A stretch of 64,000 bases of DNA from Cocos nucifera. Taxonomy: Eukaryota > Streptophyta > Magnoliopsida > Arecales > Arecaceae. Each line of letters begins with the position of its first letter. Position 1 is the first letter of the stretch. Under the pieces are notes generated by a model. That model made no database searches and was not told the DNA's origin. It saw only the letters and a list, made by a program, of their open reading frames with translations. Positions 11,702 to 25,830 of this stretch are shown piece after piece. Both the position numbers and the translations under genes were made by a program. Location of the stretch: contig QRFJ01000387.1 in the NCBI GenBank assembly GCA_006176705.1, positions 900,462 to 964,461 of the forward strand, given 5' to 3'.

Positions 11702-13224
11702 AACTGATGATTGGCTTTGGGACATATTCGCAACATTTTCTGCTTCGAATCTTTTTTTTAAAGCATCCTCATACTTCTCAATGAATTTTTTTAGTGTTGT
11801 CTTCGAATTCACAAACCCATCAAAGAAATGATTTATGCTCTCACTCCTTTCAGAAAAGGACATACCTAGAAAGAAAGTTAGGACCAAAGAATATTAGTGA
11901 TATGATGTTAGTGTCACTAGATATCATTCAAAACTTAGCAAAAAAAATTCAAAAAAAAATACCTTTGATTCCAACATACCTGCAAAGAAGGTGTCCTTAA
12001 GATAGATAGGAATCCATTTGTTTCGATATTCATAGAGATCATACAACCAATCTATAGCCTAGCATTCTTCATACTTGTCCATGAGTTGTCTCCATTTTTT
12101 CTCAAAAGATTGTGTAGTTACAGTATCATATACAGCCTCATCGAATTCAACCATAAATTTAGGATACGCTGTGCATATATGATCTATCTTTTCAGGGATC
12201 TTCTTCAAAATATGCCAAAGACAGAACTGGTGTTGTGCATTTAGAAAAATCACCTTGACAGCAGCCTCGATCATCTTATTCTAATCGATGATTATGGCAT
12301 TAGATGCTTGGCCACCATTTCCATCCAGCCATGACTAAAACATCCATTTAAAGGTCTCCATTATCTCATCTGATAATAATGCACAGCCAAGCAAGGTGGA
12401 CTATCCATGGTGGTTAACTCAAACAAATGGATAGAATGACATTTAAAATATGTTTGTGAGATAAGTGGAGTCAAATGTCAATACATCCGCAAAGTAAGTG
12501 CACGCCATTCTTGACCTTGGATGGATCTAGAACATAGACCTTAACTACGCATTATCATTCAAGTCCAAAGTATAGTAGAAATTTGCATTCTTAGGTTGCA
12601 TTTGCATGAAGTGGAGAACCATTAATTGTGCATCTCCTTCTTTCAACTGACTTTGATGTTCTCGGCAAATGTAATTATGAGCATCCTTCTCCGTGAATTC
12701 CAATTGCCTTCTTCCCCCTTTGCTTCTTACGATGGTAGAGTATATTTGAGTTGTAGGTATATTCACGGCATGCATGTTGTTCATCTCTGCTTTTTCTAGT
12801 ATGCTGATCTTCTTATGGGACCATAGAAAATGGATGATTGTTATGAATAGCTTATGGTTGTATTGTAGAATAATGTTATTCAATCTCTACTTTCCGATCT
12901 TGGAATCAATTCTAACTTTTATTAATACCTTACAATCAATTTTGTGGGTGTCCTTGGGATTCATGAAATTATCTGATTTCTTAGATTTCCTGACCTCCAG
13001 CATGCTAGATGTTTGAAGCAACATACATTATTCTTATTGGATCTACTGTACACAATTGTGATTCCAAAACCGACTCTTCTTGCATAATCATTATAGAAAT
13101 TGTATACATTTGTTACTGAATTGAATTCCATTCTAGCATGAGGATCTACATTATCCTTATCTGCAAATATTATGCTAGGAGGAGATGGATTCTCAAGGAA
13201 ACCATCCCATAAAGGCTCATCCAT
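11702..13224 (-). pseudogene. FAR1-related (FRS) transposase-derived gene, truncated relic
   Basis: FRS proteins descend from MULE transposases and act as nuclear transcription regulators. On the minus strand, in order: a FAR1 DNA-binding domain (13224-12961, with MEFNSVTNVYNFYNDYARRV), its linker (12883-12545, GGRRQLEFTEKDAHNYICRE), the MULE transposase core (about 12540-12059, with METFKW, SWLDGNGGQASNA and FCLWHILKKIPEK), and the FRS C-terminal part (SERSESINHFFDGFVNSKTT, from 11866). A spliceable intron remains at 11979-11867 (gtatgt...ctag), joining FFAG to MSFSE. Stops and frameshifts interrupt every domain. The 3' end is lost at 11702, where element X begins. It could instead be the transposase of a MULE, but the retained intron fits an FRS gene copy. 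Confidence 0.85.
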
Positions 13225-13299
13225 CTGATCATTTATAGGAATATCTATAGAAGATGTATAGAAGATTTTTTAAAATCATAAATATAAAATTTTTTGACA

Positions 13300-15250
13300 A
13301 TATTAGCATACCATCTCATAATTTTGATCTACGATATCATAATCTTGATACATGATGTTCTAATATTGTCCAAACAACCTTCGAAAGGTTTTTTACCAAT
13401 ATGATGTCATAATTTTGACCTATGATATCATAATTTTGACCTCGAATATCATAAGAAAGTCATAACCAATATCTAAAAGTTATTTTGCTCATAATATTAA
13501 TATATCATGTCATAATTTTGACAGAGAATGTCATAATATTGTCAAAACTATCTTCAAGAGGCTTTTAACCAATAAAATGTCAAAATTTTGATCTACGATG
13601 TCATAATTTTGATTTATGATATCATAAAAATATCAAAACCAACACTTGGATGGTATTTTTGTCATAATATTAAAGTATAATATCATAAATTTGAAATATA
13701 ATGTCATAGTTTTATCAAAACAATCTTCGGGAGGCTCTTTACTAAAAAAATATCATAATTCTAACCTACGATGTCATAATTTTGATATATAATATCATAA
13801 AATATAATAAAATCATCTTTTATTAGATATTTTTTTATTATATTAATATATCATATCATAATTTTGATAGAGAATGTCATAATATTGTCAAAACTATCTT
13901 CGCAAGACTTTTTACCAATCAGATGTCATAATTTTGACCTACGAGACTGTAGCTATTTTGATCTATAATATCATAGAAATATCAAAATCGACACTTGGAT
14001 GATATTTTTATCATAATATTAAAGTATAATATCATAACTTTAAAATATAATATCATAGTTTTGTCAAAATAACCTTTGAGAGGCCTTTTACCAAAGAATA
14101 TCATAATTCTAATCTATGATATCATAATTTTGATCTATAATATTATAAAATATGATAAAATTATCTCCTACTAGGTATTTTTTTTATTATATTAATATAT
14201 CATGTCATAATTTTGACAAAGAATATCATAATATTTTTAAAACTATCTTCATAAGATCTTTTACCAATAAGATGTCATAATTTTGATTAACAATATCATA
14301 ATTTTAATTTATAATATCATAATTTTGATCTAGAATATCATAAAAATATCAGAATCTAATTTTATGCCAAAATTATGGCATCCTAGTCAAACATGATATC
14401 ATAACTTTGACATAGAATATCATAATAATATCAAAAACTATATTCTAAAAGTATTTTAACTATATGATGTCATAATTTTTATCTGAAATATCATAGTTTT
14501 GAACAGCTATCATAATAGTGTCTACATCTTTCATCCAAAAGAGTTTTGCATACAAAAAGTCATAATTTTAACTTGCATACAAAAAATCATAATTTTGACT
14601 CTTAATATTATAATTTTAATTTTTAATGTCATAATTTTAACATAGGATATCATAATTCTATATTTGAAGATATTTTTCTTCCTGAATGTTATAATTTATA
14701 TTTTTAATATCATAATTTTAACATAGAATATCATAATTCTATGTTTAGCTTTATTTTTATTTTAGGAATATCATAATTTTGATCTTAATGTCATAATTTT
14801 GATACAAGATATCATAATTCTGCGTTTGAAAATATTTCTCTTTTTGGATATTATAATTTTAATTTTTAATATCATAATTCTATATTTGACTTTATTTCTA
14901 TTTCAGGATGACATAATTTTGATCCTTAATATCATAATTTTGATACAAGATGTCATAATTTCGCATTCAAAGATATTTCTATTCTAGGATGTCATAATTT
15001 TATCATTATTATGATATTGTAGATCAAAATTATGACATCCTAGAATAAAAATAATTCTATGTCAAAATTATAACATTAAGGATCAATATTATGATATTAA
15101 GGGTTAAAATTATGACATCCTAGAATAGAAATATTAAGAAACGCACAAACATCTCCGATGTCATAATTTTGGAAGATGTTTTACCAACTGGATGTCTTAA
15201 TTTTGACCTATAAACTCATAATGTCATGCCATATTTTAGACCTTGTACGT
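13300..15250. repeat. AT-rich tandem array with 173/346-bp higher-order period
   Basis: Dozens of degenerate 21-bp units such as gatgtcataattttgatcta. In 13379-14270 they form a longer unit marked by cttcaagaggcttttaaccaat-like phrases at 13379, 13552, 13725, 13898, 14074 and 14247 (spacing 173, 173, 173, 176, 173). Alternate units resemble each other more, so the repeat looks like a dimer of about 346 bp. After 14300 only the short units continue, and they switch strand near 15010. No coding sequence. Confidence 0.85.
14973..15134. repeat. 30-bp perfect inverted repeat at the array's strand switch
   Basis: 14973-15002 and 15105-15134 are exact reverse complements over 30 bases (core tattctaggatgtcataatt). 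A further copy of the right arm, with one difference, is at 15026-15052. Could form a cruciform or mark a fold-back duplication. Confidence 0.75.
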
Positions 15251-17563
<2,313 letters not shown>

Positions 17564-19072
17564 TGTTGATCTTGAGATTGATTTTGATGATTCTAAAATA
17601 TTGAGTATATTATATATCTAATCATGTGTTTCAATAATGTATGTAGAATTTTTTAAGTATCCAAAATGAAAAATTTATCTTAAGAATAAATTCTCTCAAG
17701 ATACCATGCCAAAATACTAATAGAGTAAATTCACACATATTTGGATGGCTTGGTATGAAGAAAGTATGATTGAAAGAAGAAAAATTAAAATTGAAGGAAG
17801 CAATTATGTTTTAAATTGTTTGGGGCCAAGAAACTCAAGTTTGGAAGGTCAAATATTGAAAAAAAATGAAGTCAGAATTTTTTGAGATGTATCAAATTTT
17901 TTTCGAAAGCTCTTGAGGAGTCTGACATAATAAAATAGTATTCTGGCATGGTCTCGAGTTGAACTCGAGACATCTCGTTCTCAGGAGACAGAAACTTCAT
18001 TTCTATGCTCTGAGAGCGAGAGGTCTCATAGATTTCTCGAGAGGTCTCATAATTTTGATGAGACATCTCATAAAAAATTGAGAGATCTCGAAATCTAATG
18101 AGAGATCACGTAAAAAATTGAGAGGTCCTGATCTGCACGGACAGCCTTCAACAGATAGTTTTTCAATGACTATTTTTTGACCCCAATGGCTATTTTAGAG
18201 CTTCCAATGGCTAAGAACTCTCACTCCAACCTTCTTTAAAGGTATTTAAAGATAGAGAATTAATTAAAAAAATAGAAGAAAGAGATTAAGAAATTTAGAG
18301 AGAGAATCTTTCAGATTTTGTGAGGAACATTGAATATCCAAAAAAAAAGAGGAATATTGTGCAAGATTTCAACGAGCCTTCAAAGCAATCTTCTCCAACA
18401 TCTTTGACATTCTCTCAAGCACAATTTAAAGAAAAGCCAAGCTTCAATCGAGCACATTATCGGCTTATTCTTTAGGATTTAAAAGAGCTTATACTCTATT
18501 TTTTTATATTATGCTGAAACTTTATTTATATTTTTTTATTTCTTTACAAGTTTCTTTGGAGGAAAGAAACTTGAGGTTTAAGCCCATCCAAGCTCGGAAT
18601 TGGATATTGTAGATTTTGATTGGTGATCCCAAAAAATCAACTGGGTTGTTGGTGAACCCAAAAAACTAACGGTGTTAGATTTTGGTTAGTGCTCCTGTGA
18701 AAATCAACTAGGTTTATTTATGAGCCTGAGAAAACAAACACACTATAATCAAGTGTAGATTATAGTAAAATTCTCAAGAAAAGCTTGGAGAGTGGACGTA
18801 GGAGCGGGTTACTTCGAACCACTATAAATCTTTATGTGTTTATATTATATTTTTTTTATCTCTCTATATACTTTGCATGCTTATAATTCTTACTTTACTT
18901 TCATAGTTTGATTTTGTTATCTTAATTCTGTTGCTCATATTATATACATCTCATCCTCACCATTTAGATTAAAATTAAAGCACATAATTACTTAGAGTTA
19001 AATTTGACCAAAGCTTTTATAAGAACCCAATTCACCCCCCCCCCCCTCTTGGATTGCTACCTCTGGGCAACA
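17564..19072 (+). repeat. 5' LTR of the SIRE-like copia
   Basis: 1509 bp, TGTTGATCTTGAG ... CTGGGCAACA. Very similar to 23021-24523. Contains a run of 12 C (19035-19046) that is interrupted in the 3' copy, and a stretch of degenerate gagaggtctc-like phrases near 17945-18125. Confidence 0.93.
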
Positions 19073-19075
19073 AAT

Positions 19076-19087
19076 TGGTATCAGAGC
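19076..19087 (+). other. Primer binding site (initiator tRNA-Met)
   Basis: tggtatcagagc three bases after the LTR end. Confidence 0.88.
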
Positions 19088-19136
19088 AGGTGCTCTGTAA
19101 TTGATTATTGACCTAACCATCTTGAGTAAAAGATCA

Positions 19137-20725
19137 TGGCAACCCCATTTGGCTCATTATTTACTGAAGGCCAATCCACATCAAGACCACCACTATTTAA
19201 TGGCATAAATTATATCTTTTAAAAAATTAAAATAAAAATTTTCATACAAGCTTTAGACTATGACTTGTGGGGAGTCATAACTAGAGGACCACACACACCC
19301 ATAATAAAAATTAATGGTGTGTCTATTTTCAAATCAAAAAAAGATTGGGATGAATTTGATAAGAAGATGGCTTAATTAAATGCAAAAGCCATCAATGTTC
19401 TTTATTGTTCTCTTGATGTACAAGAATTTAATAGAAAATCCACTTGTACATCAGCAAAGAAAATTTAGAAAAGATTGAAAGTGACTTATGAAGGAACAAG
19501 CCAAGTAAAAGAGTCCAAAATCAACTTGCTTATTCATAAATATGAAATGTTTAAAATAGAGAAACATAAGTCAATTTTTGAAATATTTTCAAAATTTACT
19601 GATATTATTAATGCTTTAAATGGTCTTAGCAAAATCTATACTAACTATGAACTTGTTTGCAAGGTTTTAAGGTCTTTTCCAAAGAAATGGGAAGCAAAGG
19701 TGACAGCCATACAAGAAGCAAAAGACCTCACCAAGCTATCACTAGAAGAATTGATGGGTTCACTCATGACTCATGAGTTGAACATGGCTCAAAAGAAGAA
19801 AGAGGAAGAGCCAAGAAAGATGAAGACCATCGCCTTCAAATTCATTGTCCAACATGAAGAAAGTGATGAGTCGGAAGAAGAAGATGATGAAGAAGAGAGT
19901 GAAGATGATGATGAGGATATGGAGCTACTCACAAGCAAATTCAAGAAGTTCCTTCTAAAGAGAAGTATGAAAAAGAAAGAAGAAAAAGAAAGAAAAAGTG
20001 TCACGTGCTATAATTGCAATAAAAAGAGACATTACAAGCCGGATTGCCCCTTACTCAAAAAGTATCCCAAAAAGATAAAGAAAAGAGCTATGTTAGGAAT
20101 TTGGGATGATAATGATACTTCAAGCTCAGATGAGGAAAAGAAAGTAAAAAATCTTTGCCTCATGGCCATTGAGGATGAGGTAAATTTTGAAAACTTCTCC
20201 GAGTTTATATTTGAAAAATTGTTTGAAGCCTTCAATGATTTAATGGATGAATTCAAAAAATTAAGACTAAAAAATAAAGAAATTAAAAAATCTAATCTTC
20301 TTTTAGCTAATAAAAAGAATAAGTTATTAAATAAAAAAGAAGATATCTTGAAAGAAAAGAATACTTTGACTAAAGAAAAAGAAGAATGGATCAAATCTAA
20401 AAATTCTTTAGTAAAAGAAAACATGGAGCTTGAAAAGGATAATGATACCTTAAGATCCTCCCTAAAAGAAAAGAAAAATCTTTTAAATGAAAAGAAAGAG
20501 CTCTTGGGAGAAAATAAAAAGTTGAGAAGAGAGATTGAAATTTTGAAGCCTACTGTTGAAAAGTTTACCATTAGTTTTCAAAATCCCCAATCTATGATAA
20601 AAGTTAATGGGGTTGTTTTCAACAAAATAGAAACTGATCTTAATATTTCAAGAAAACAACAAAATGCCAGGACTATTTACATAAGAGCTTCAACTAAAAA
20701 TCATTCAATTAAATGCTTTAAATGA
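19137..20725 (+). pseudogene. SIRE-like copia Gag with zinc knuckle and coiled coil
   Basis: Gag, the structural protein of the virus-like particle. ATG at 19137 (MATPFGSLFTEGQS), then three early stops (near 19219, 19375 and 19468) before an open 416-residue stretch from 19475. In that stretch: the UBN2 Gag core, an acidic patch (ESDESEEEDDEEESEDDDED, about residues 129-148), one CCHC knuckle (CYNCNKKRHYKPDC, about 20009-20050), and a long Lys/Glu/Leu-rich coiled coil (about residues 265-355), typical of the long Gag of SIRE/Maximus elements. Past the stop at 20726 there is a degraded GPKKTWVPK motif (about 20826), after which a SIRE protease would be expected but is absent. Confidence 0.85.
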
Positions 20726-23006
20726 AATAAAATTGGTCAAAAAAATTTTGAATGCAATTTTAAAGGAATTGGCCATACTTTGGTTAAATAAATTTGAATT
20801 CCAAAAGAAACCTTGAGCACTAACTTCAATGGACCCAAGAAAACTTGGGTACCAAAAATTATGAAATAATTTTGCAGGTATACCAAGGATCCAATGAAGC
20901 TAAAAGAAAAAAATTTTTATGGATGCCTTGGAAATGAGAATAGATGGATGTGCTATTTGATAAAATCTAAACTATTCTCACACCATGCCATCTTTATTTG
21001 CTAAATATATTTTGATTATTAATTAGCATAATTATTAAGCATGTTTGATTGATTTTGATGATTCATCATTGCTTAAAATGATCATACTCTATGAATTGAA
21101 AGTTTGATGTATTAACTTTAATGATTTGTTAATATGTATGCATATGATAACTCCTTTCATGTTTTAATAAGTATGATTGATTTTGATGCTTGCAATAATT
21201 TAAATACTTTGATTTTAAAGATTAATACGCTCTCCTCTATATATCATGCTATGGATGAAATGGTTTATTTTAAAATTTAACATAATATTTTAAGTCTCCC
21301 CATATCAATTTTATAATTAATAAATTTAAATTAAAAGATTTTTATTGGATATGAATATTTTAAATTGCTAATATTTATAGAGAACTTCAGTTTTAATTAT
21401 TTGATATCAAACAACTTACTATTGCCATGTATCTGATTAATTTATCTTTTGATAAAAAAAGAAGAATATCTTTATTTCAAATATGATTTTACACAATTAT
21501 ATGTTTGATATGATATCATTTGAAATAAATTCAAAAATACATATCTTTTTTGAACCTAATTGCTTGATATTTCTTATGAAAAGGAAGAAATGATCTTTTT
21601 GAAGAATGATTGAAAATTTCTTTATGATTTGCCTTAACTAATTTATTGATATTAATTCAAATTGATTTATCATTCTAAATTCTTAAATTATTTAATTTGA
21701 ATCAATTCAAAACTAAAATAATTGGTATCAAGCTGAATTTATAAATTAATCTTTAAATGATATTGAACCAAGAAAATCATGATTTGATCTAAAACTTAGT
21801 TTAATTGGTATCAAGAAAATCTTTCAAAGAAATGACTCTATTTGTTAAAGTAAGGGAGAGAAAATATTAAAGAAGAAGTAATCATTTAATAAAAAAGGCT
21901 TTTGAAATTAAAAATATATTTTAAATTTTAAAAATTTAAATTTAGTGGTTAAATTCGTATTGAATTTGCTTGATTTGAAATAAAGAAGGAAAGAAAGTTG
22001 AAAAGTAAATTAATCTTGCTATAAATATAAAAAATAGGGGGAGAGATATTTTCTAACTTGATTTAATTAAAAAAATTTTGACTAATTTGAAAACATATTC
22101 TTACTCCAAGGAATAAATTTTGAAATTCATTTGAAAATTCAAATTTGATCCTAAATTTCTTATGTGCATTGTAAAATTCTTATGAATTATTTATTTTAAA
22201 ATAATATTTTACTCAAAGCAATGAATTTAAAAATGTGACTATCTTATGCTTTAATACTGTTTATTTTACTTTACTCGATACATATCTTTTTCAAATCTAA
22301 TTGATCAAAATTTCTTAAGAAAAGAAAAGTTAGAATATTAAAGTATATATTATGCTTGATTTCATATTCAAATATTTTGAAAAGCTCTATTCCTCTTAAA
22401 ACTTAAAAGTGCATATTTGAAAATCTGAATAAAGATCATATTCATTCAAAAAGAGAGAAAGCATATAATATTTAAATTCAAGCTAATTTTTAAAATTAAA
22501 ATAAATATTTGAAACTTATTTTGAGTCAAATGATAAATTTTCAAAGGAGAGATGATTCATTTAAATTGATTTTATGAATTTAATACATCTCTCAGTTTAA
22601 TGCTTTGATGTTGATTTTGATGACTCATATAAATTAATTTTTTGAACTTAATGCAATTCTTACTTTGATATAATCATATTATTGATTTTGATGATTATTT
22701 CTTATTTCTTTTTCATGAGCTTTTTGATGCTGTCAAAAAGAGAAAGAGGAATGTTGAGTATATACTTAAAGAAACTCAATGAATTGTATTGATGCTTGAA
22801 ATGAAAACTTAATACTCACTGATATGAATTAAATTTTTTTTTTATGAGTATATGAAATATGTGCAATGAATCAAAAGAATAATTGAGAACATTCATGAAG
22901 TACTCATTCATGTGTTTAATCTATACTTCATGATATTTTTTAGCAAAATGCATAGAAATACATTATTTGCTTTTATTGTGCATATACTCAAGATTTTGTC
23001 ATCATC
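20726..23006 (+). mobile_element. AT-rich non-coding spacer replacing pol
   Basis: About 2.2 kb with no ORF above background and no pol motif in any frame I could recognise. The phrase tgattttgatgattcat recurs (about 21050, 21178, 22610, 22680) and also resembles the LTR start. It may be the 3' untranslated region of SIRE elements, left after pol was deleted. Confidence 0.6.
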
Positions 23007-23020
23007 AAAAAGAGAGAGAT
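23007..23020 (+). other. Polypurine tract of the SIRE-like copia
   Basis: aaaaagagagagat directly before the 3' LTR; plus-strand primer site. The surrounding tcatcatcaaaaag phrase is characteristic of this clade. Confidence 0.8.
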
Positions 23021-24523
23021 TGTTGACCCTGAGATTGATTTTGATAATTTCAAAATATTGAGTATATTATATATCTAATCATATATTTCAAGAATATATG
23101 TAGAATTTTTCAAGTATCTAAAATGAAGAATTTATCTCAAGAATAAATTCTCTCAAGATGCCATGCCAAAATACATAAAAGAGCAAATTCACACATATTT
23201 GGATGGCTTGGTATGAAGAAAGTATGATTGAAAGAAGAAAAATTAAAATTGAAGGAAGTAATTATGTTTAAAAGAGTTTGGGGTCACGAAACTCAAGTTT
23301 GGAAGGTCAAACATTGAAGAAAAATAAAGTCAAGATTTTTCGAGAGCTCTCATGTGGGCTGGTATAATGAAATAATATTCTGGCACAGTTTCGAGAGGTC
23401 TCGAGTTGAACTTGAGATGTCTCGTTCTCAAGAGATAGAAACTTTATTTTTATGCTCTGAGAGCGAGAAGTCTCGCAGATTTCTCGAGAGGTCTCACGGT
23501 TATGGTGAGACGTCTTGTGAAAAATTGAGAGATCTTAAAATTTGATGAGAGGTCTCGTGAAAAATCGAAAGGTCTTGATCTGCACGGATAGCCTTCAATG
23601 GATAGTTTTTCAATAGCTATTTTTTGACCCCAACGGCTATTTTAAAGCTTTCAATGGCTAGGAATTCTCACTCCAATCTTCTCTAAAGGTATTTAAAGAT
23701 GGAGAATCAACTGAAAAAATAAAAAAAATAGATTAAGAGATTTAGAGAGAGAATCTTTCAGATTTTATGAGGAATATTGAATGTCCAAAGAAAAAAAAAA
23801 GAGAGGAGTGTTGTGCATAGATTTTAGCGAGCCTTCAAAGCAATCTTCTCCAACATCTTCCACATCCTCTCAAGCATAATTTGAAGAAAAGCCAAGCTTC
23901 AATTAAGCACATTATCGGCTTATTTTTTAGGATTTAAAAGAGCTTATATTCTATTTTTTATATTATGCTGAAACTTTATTTATATTTTTTAATTTTTTTA
24001 CAAGTTTCTTTGGGAGAAAGAAACTTGGGATTTAGGTCCGTCTAAGCTCGGAATTGGATATTATAGATTTTGGTTGGTGATCCTAAAACATCAACTGGAT
24101 TGTTAGTGAATCCAGAGAACTAACAGTGTTAGGTTTTGGTTGGTGCTCCTGTGAAAATCAACTAGATTTATTTGTGAGTCTGGAAAAACAAACACACTAT
24201 AATTAAGGATAGATTATAGTAGAATTCCTAAAGAAAACTTGAGAAGTGAACGAAGGAGCGAGTTGCTCCAAATCACTATAAATTTTTATGTATTTGTATT
24301 GTACTTTTTTTTATCTCTCTATATACTTTGCATGCTTATAATTCTTACTTTACTTTCATAGTTTGATTTTGTTATCTTAATTCCACTGCTTATATTATAT
24401 ACATCTCATCCTCACCACTTAGATTAAAATCAAAGCACATAATTGCTTAGAATTAAATTTGGCCAAAGCTTTTATAAGAACCCAATTCACCCCTCCCTCT
24501 TGGATTACTACCTCTAGGCAACA
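23021..24523 (+). repeat. 3' LTR of the SIRE-like copia
   Basis: 1503 bp, TGTTGACCCTGAG ... CTAGGCAACA, the pair of 17564-19072. The two LTRs differ at scattered positions, so the insertion is not recent. Confidence 0.93.
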
Positions 24524-25027
24524 TCCATAAAACCAACTAGTTTGGAAGTCATTGGCCTAAAACTCATTACATGGATCAAATAGAAAGATTAAAAAATCAT
24601 GACACTAAATAGTGGTATAATATTAAAAAAATAAAATAAAAAATAAAAATATTAATTTTTTATTAAGTAATTGGATCTCACTGCCTCAATAAGCAATGAT
24701 ATTCGCATCAAAAAGTAGATAATATGAATAAAAAATTTAATAAATGAATGATGAAAGTAATAATACACTTGTCCATATGAAAGTTTAAATGATTTAGAGA
24801 AAAAGATAAATCAATTGAGAAAAAGTTCCAAGAAGATTTAATATTTTTTATTTAATTTTCATATTGATGAGTACTAATACTCCGATGATATACCTTACTT
24901 ACGCTCTACTAAATATAAATGATCTTTTTAAAAATTGATCAAGTAAAATTTGAAACTCTAAAGCTAAAAGATATCTAAAACTAAATTCTTTTTTTGCTCG
25001 AGAATGAGCAAAGCTTAAGTTGGAGGA
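24524..25027 (+). mobile_element. Tat-like gypsy debris up to its polypurine tract
   Basis: Continues the gypsy sequence interrupted at 17563. Near 24994-25027 it reads gctcgagaatgagcaaagc then agttggagga, matching the 'ctcgaggacgagcaaag... purine tract' pattern just upstream of the 3' LTR in Tat-type elements. No ORF. Confidence 0.55.
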
Positions 25028-25830
25028 TGATAATTATCATAAATTCATCAATAAAAATATTAATTTATAAATTAATTTATTTTTATTTTTAAAAATTAAT
25101 ATTTTTATATAAAAATGATCATCAATAAAAAGAGCTTAATTTTTTGATTAAAATAAAGAAAATTTGGAGTAAATCAAATTTTAAACGGATCCAGTATGAA
25201 GACTCAAAGAAAAAAGAAAAGAAAAGAAAAGAAAAAAAAATATAAGAAGGCTTGCAGCTCAACGCAGCCCACTAACTAGTGTGTAGCTCATGTAAACCAA
25301 CCGGTTGCCCAGCCTACTAAGCCCAGCCCAGTGTAGAATGGTCCACCCCCTTAGCACTGATGTTAGAAAATCGTGCAGTCCACGATGGACCAGTGGCTGA
25401 TACAATAGGCATAGACTCTTAAAGGGTCCATGAAATTTTCCACATGGCTTATGGGTGCATTTTTGTAATTTTTGATGGCATGTTGTGCTCTGATTAGCTG
25501 GGTCTTCATAGTGCCTAGTCTATGGTGATCCGATAGCATAGTGAAGGTGCAATCAAACCACGAAGAAGCATCCTGACTGTGATCCAATAGTTAAAAAGGT
25601 TTCTGGTTTGATTCGAGAGTCTTGACTTCATCTGAGCACCATCTAATGGTCTAGAGCGATGATCAGCATCATCCAATAGCCAAAATGGGTTTAGTCTTTG
25701 ATTAAGCATATAAAAGCAACTTTTTTCTTTCATGATTTTTCGATCAATTGATCTCCATCCGATGGCTAGTAGCTATCCAGAAAACAGACAATGCTCTCTT
25801 CACAAGTTTTAACCCTTTTTGATCAATTTT
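25028..25830 (+). repeat. Gypsy LTR, first half, interrupted by copia Y
   Basis: Starts TGATAATTATC after the polypurine tract. It is recognisably the same family as 29082-30571: the shared run of about 90 bases near 25130/29180, 'agtccacgatgga' and 'tagtgaaggtgcaat' recur in order. Copia Y begins at 25831. Confidence 0.65.

Larger units (their letters stand above)
17564..24523 (+). mobile_element. Complete but pol-less SIRE-like Ty1/copia element
   Basis: 6.96 kb with two LTRs of 1.5 kb, a primer site, a polypurine tract and a Gag region, but no protease, integrase or reverse transcriptase. Flanking pentamers gccat (17559-17563) and tccat (24524-24528) agree at 4 of 5 bases, so the unit looks like a genuine insertion of an already shortened element that would need Pol from elsewhere. 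It lies inside gypsy debris. Confidence 0.85.

Noticed and set aside
13300..15250. Possible CRISPR-like array
   Set aside because: Plant sequence, degenerate 21-bp units without unique spacers; ordinary tandem repeat.
19789..20571. Ser/Phe-rich minus-strand ORFs
   Set aside because: Antisense shadows of the acidic and coiled-coil parts of Gag.
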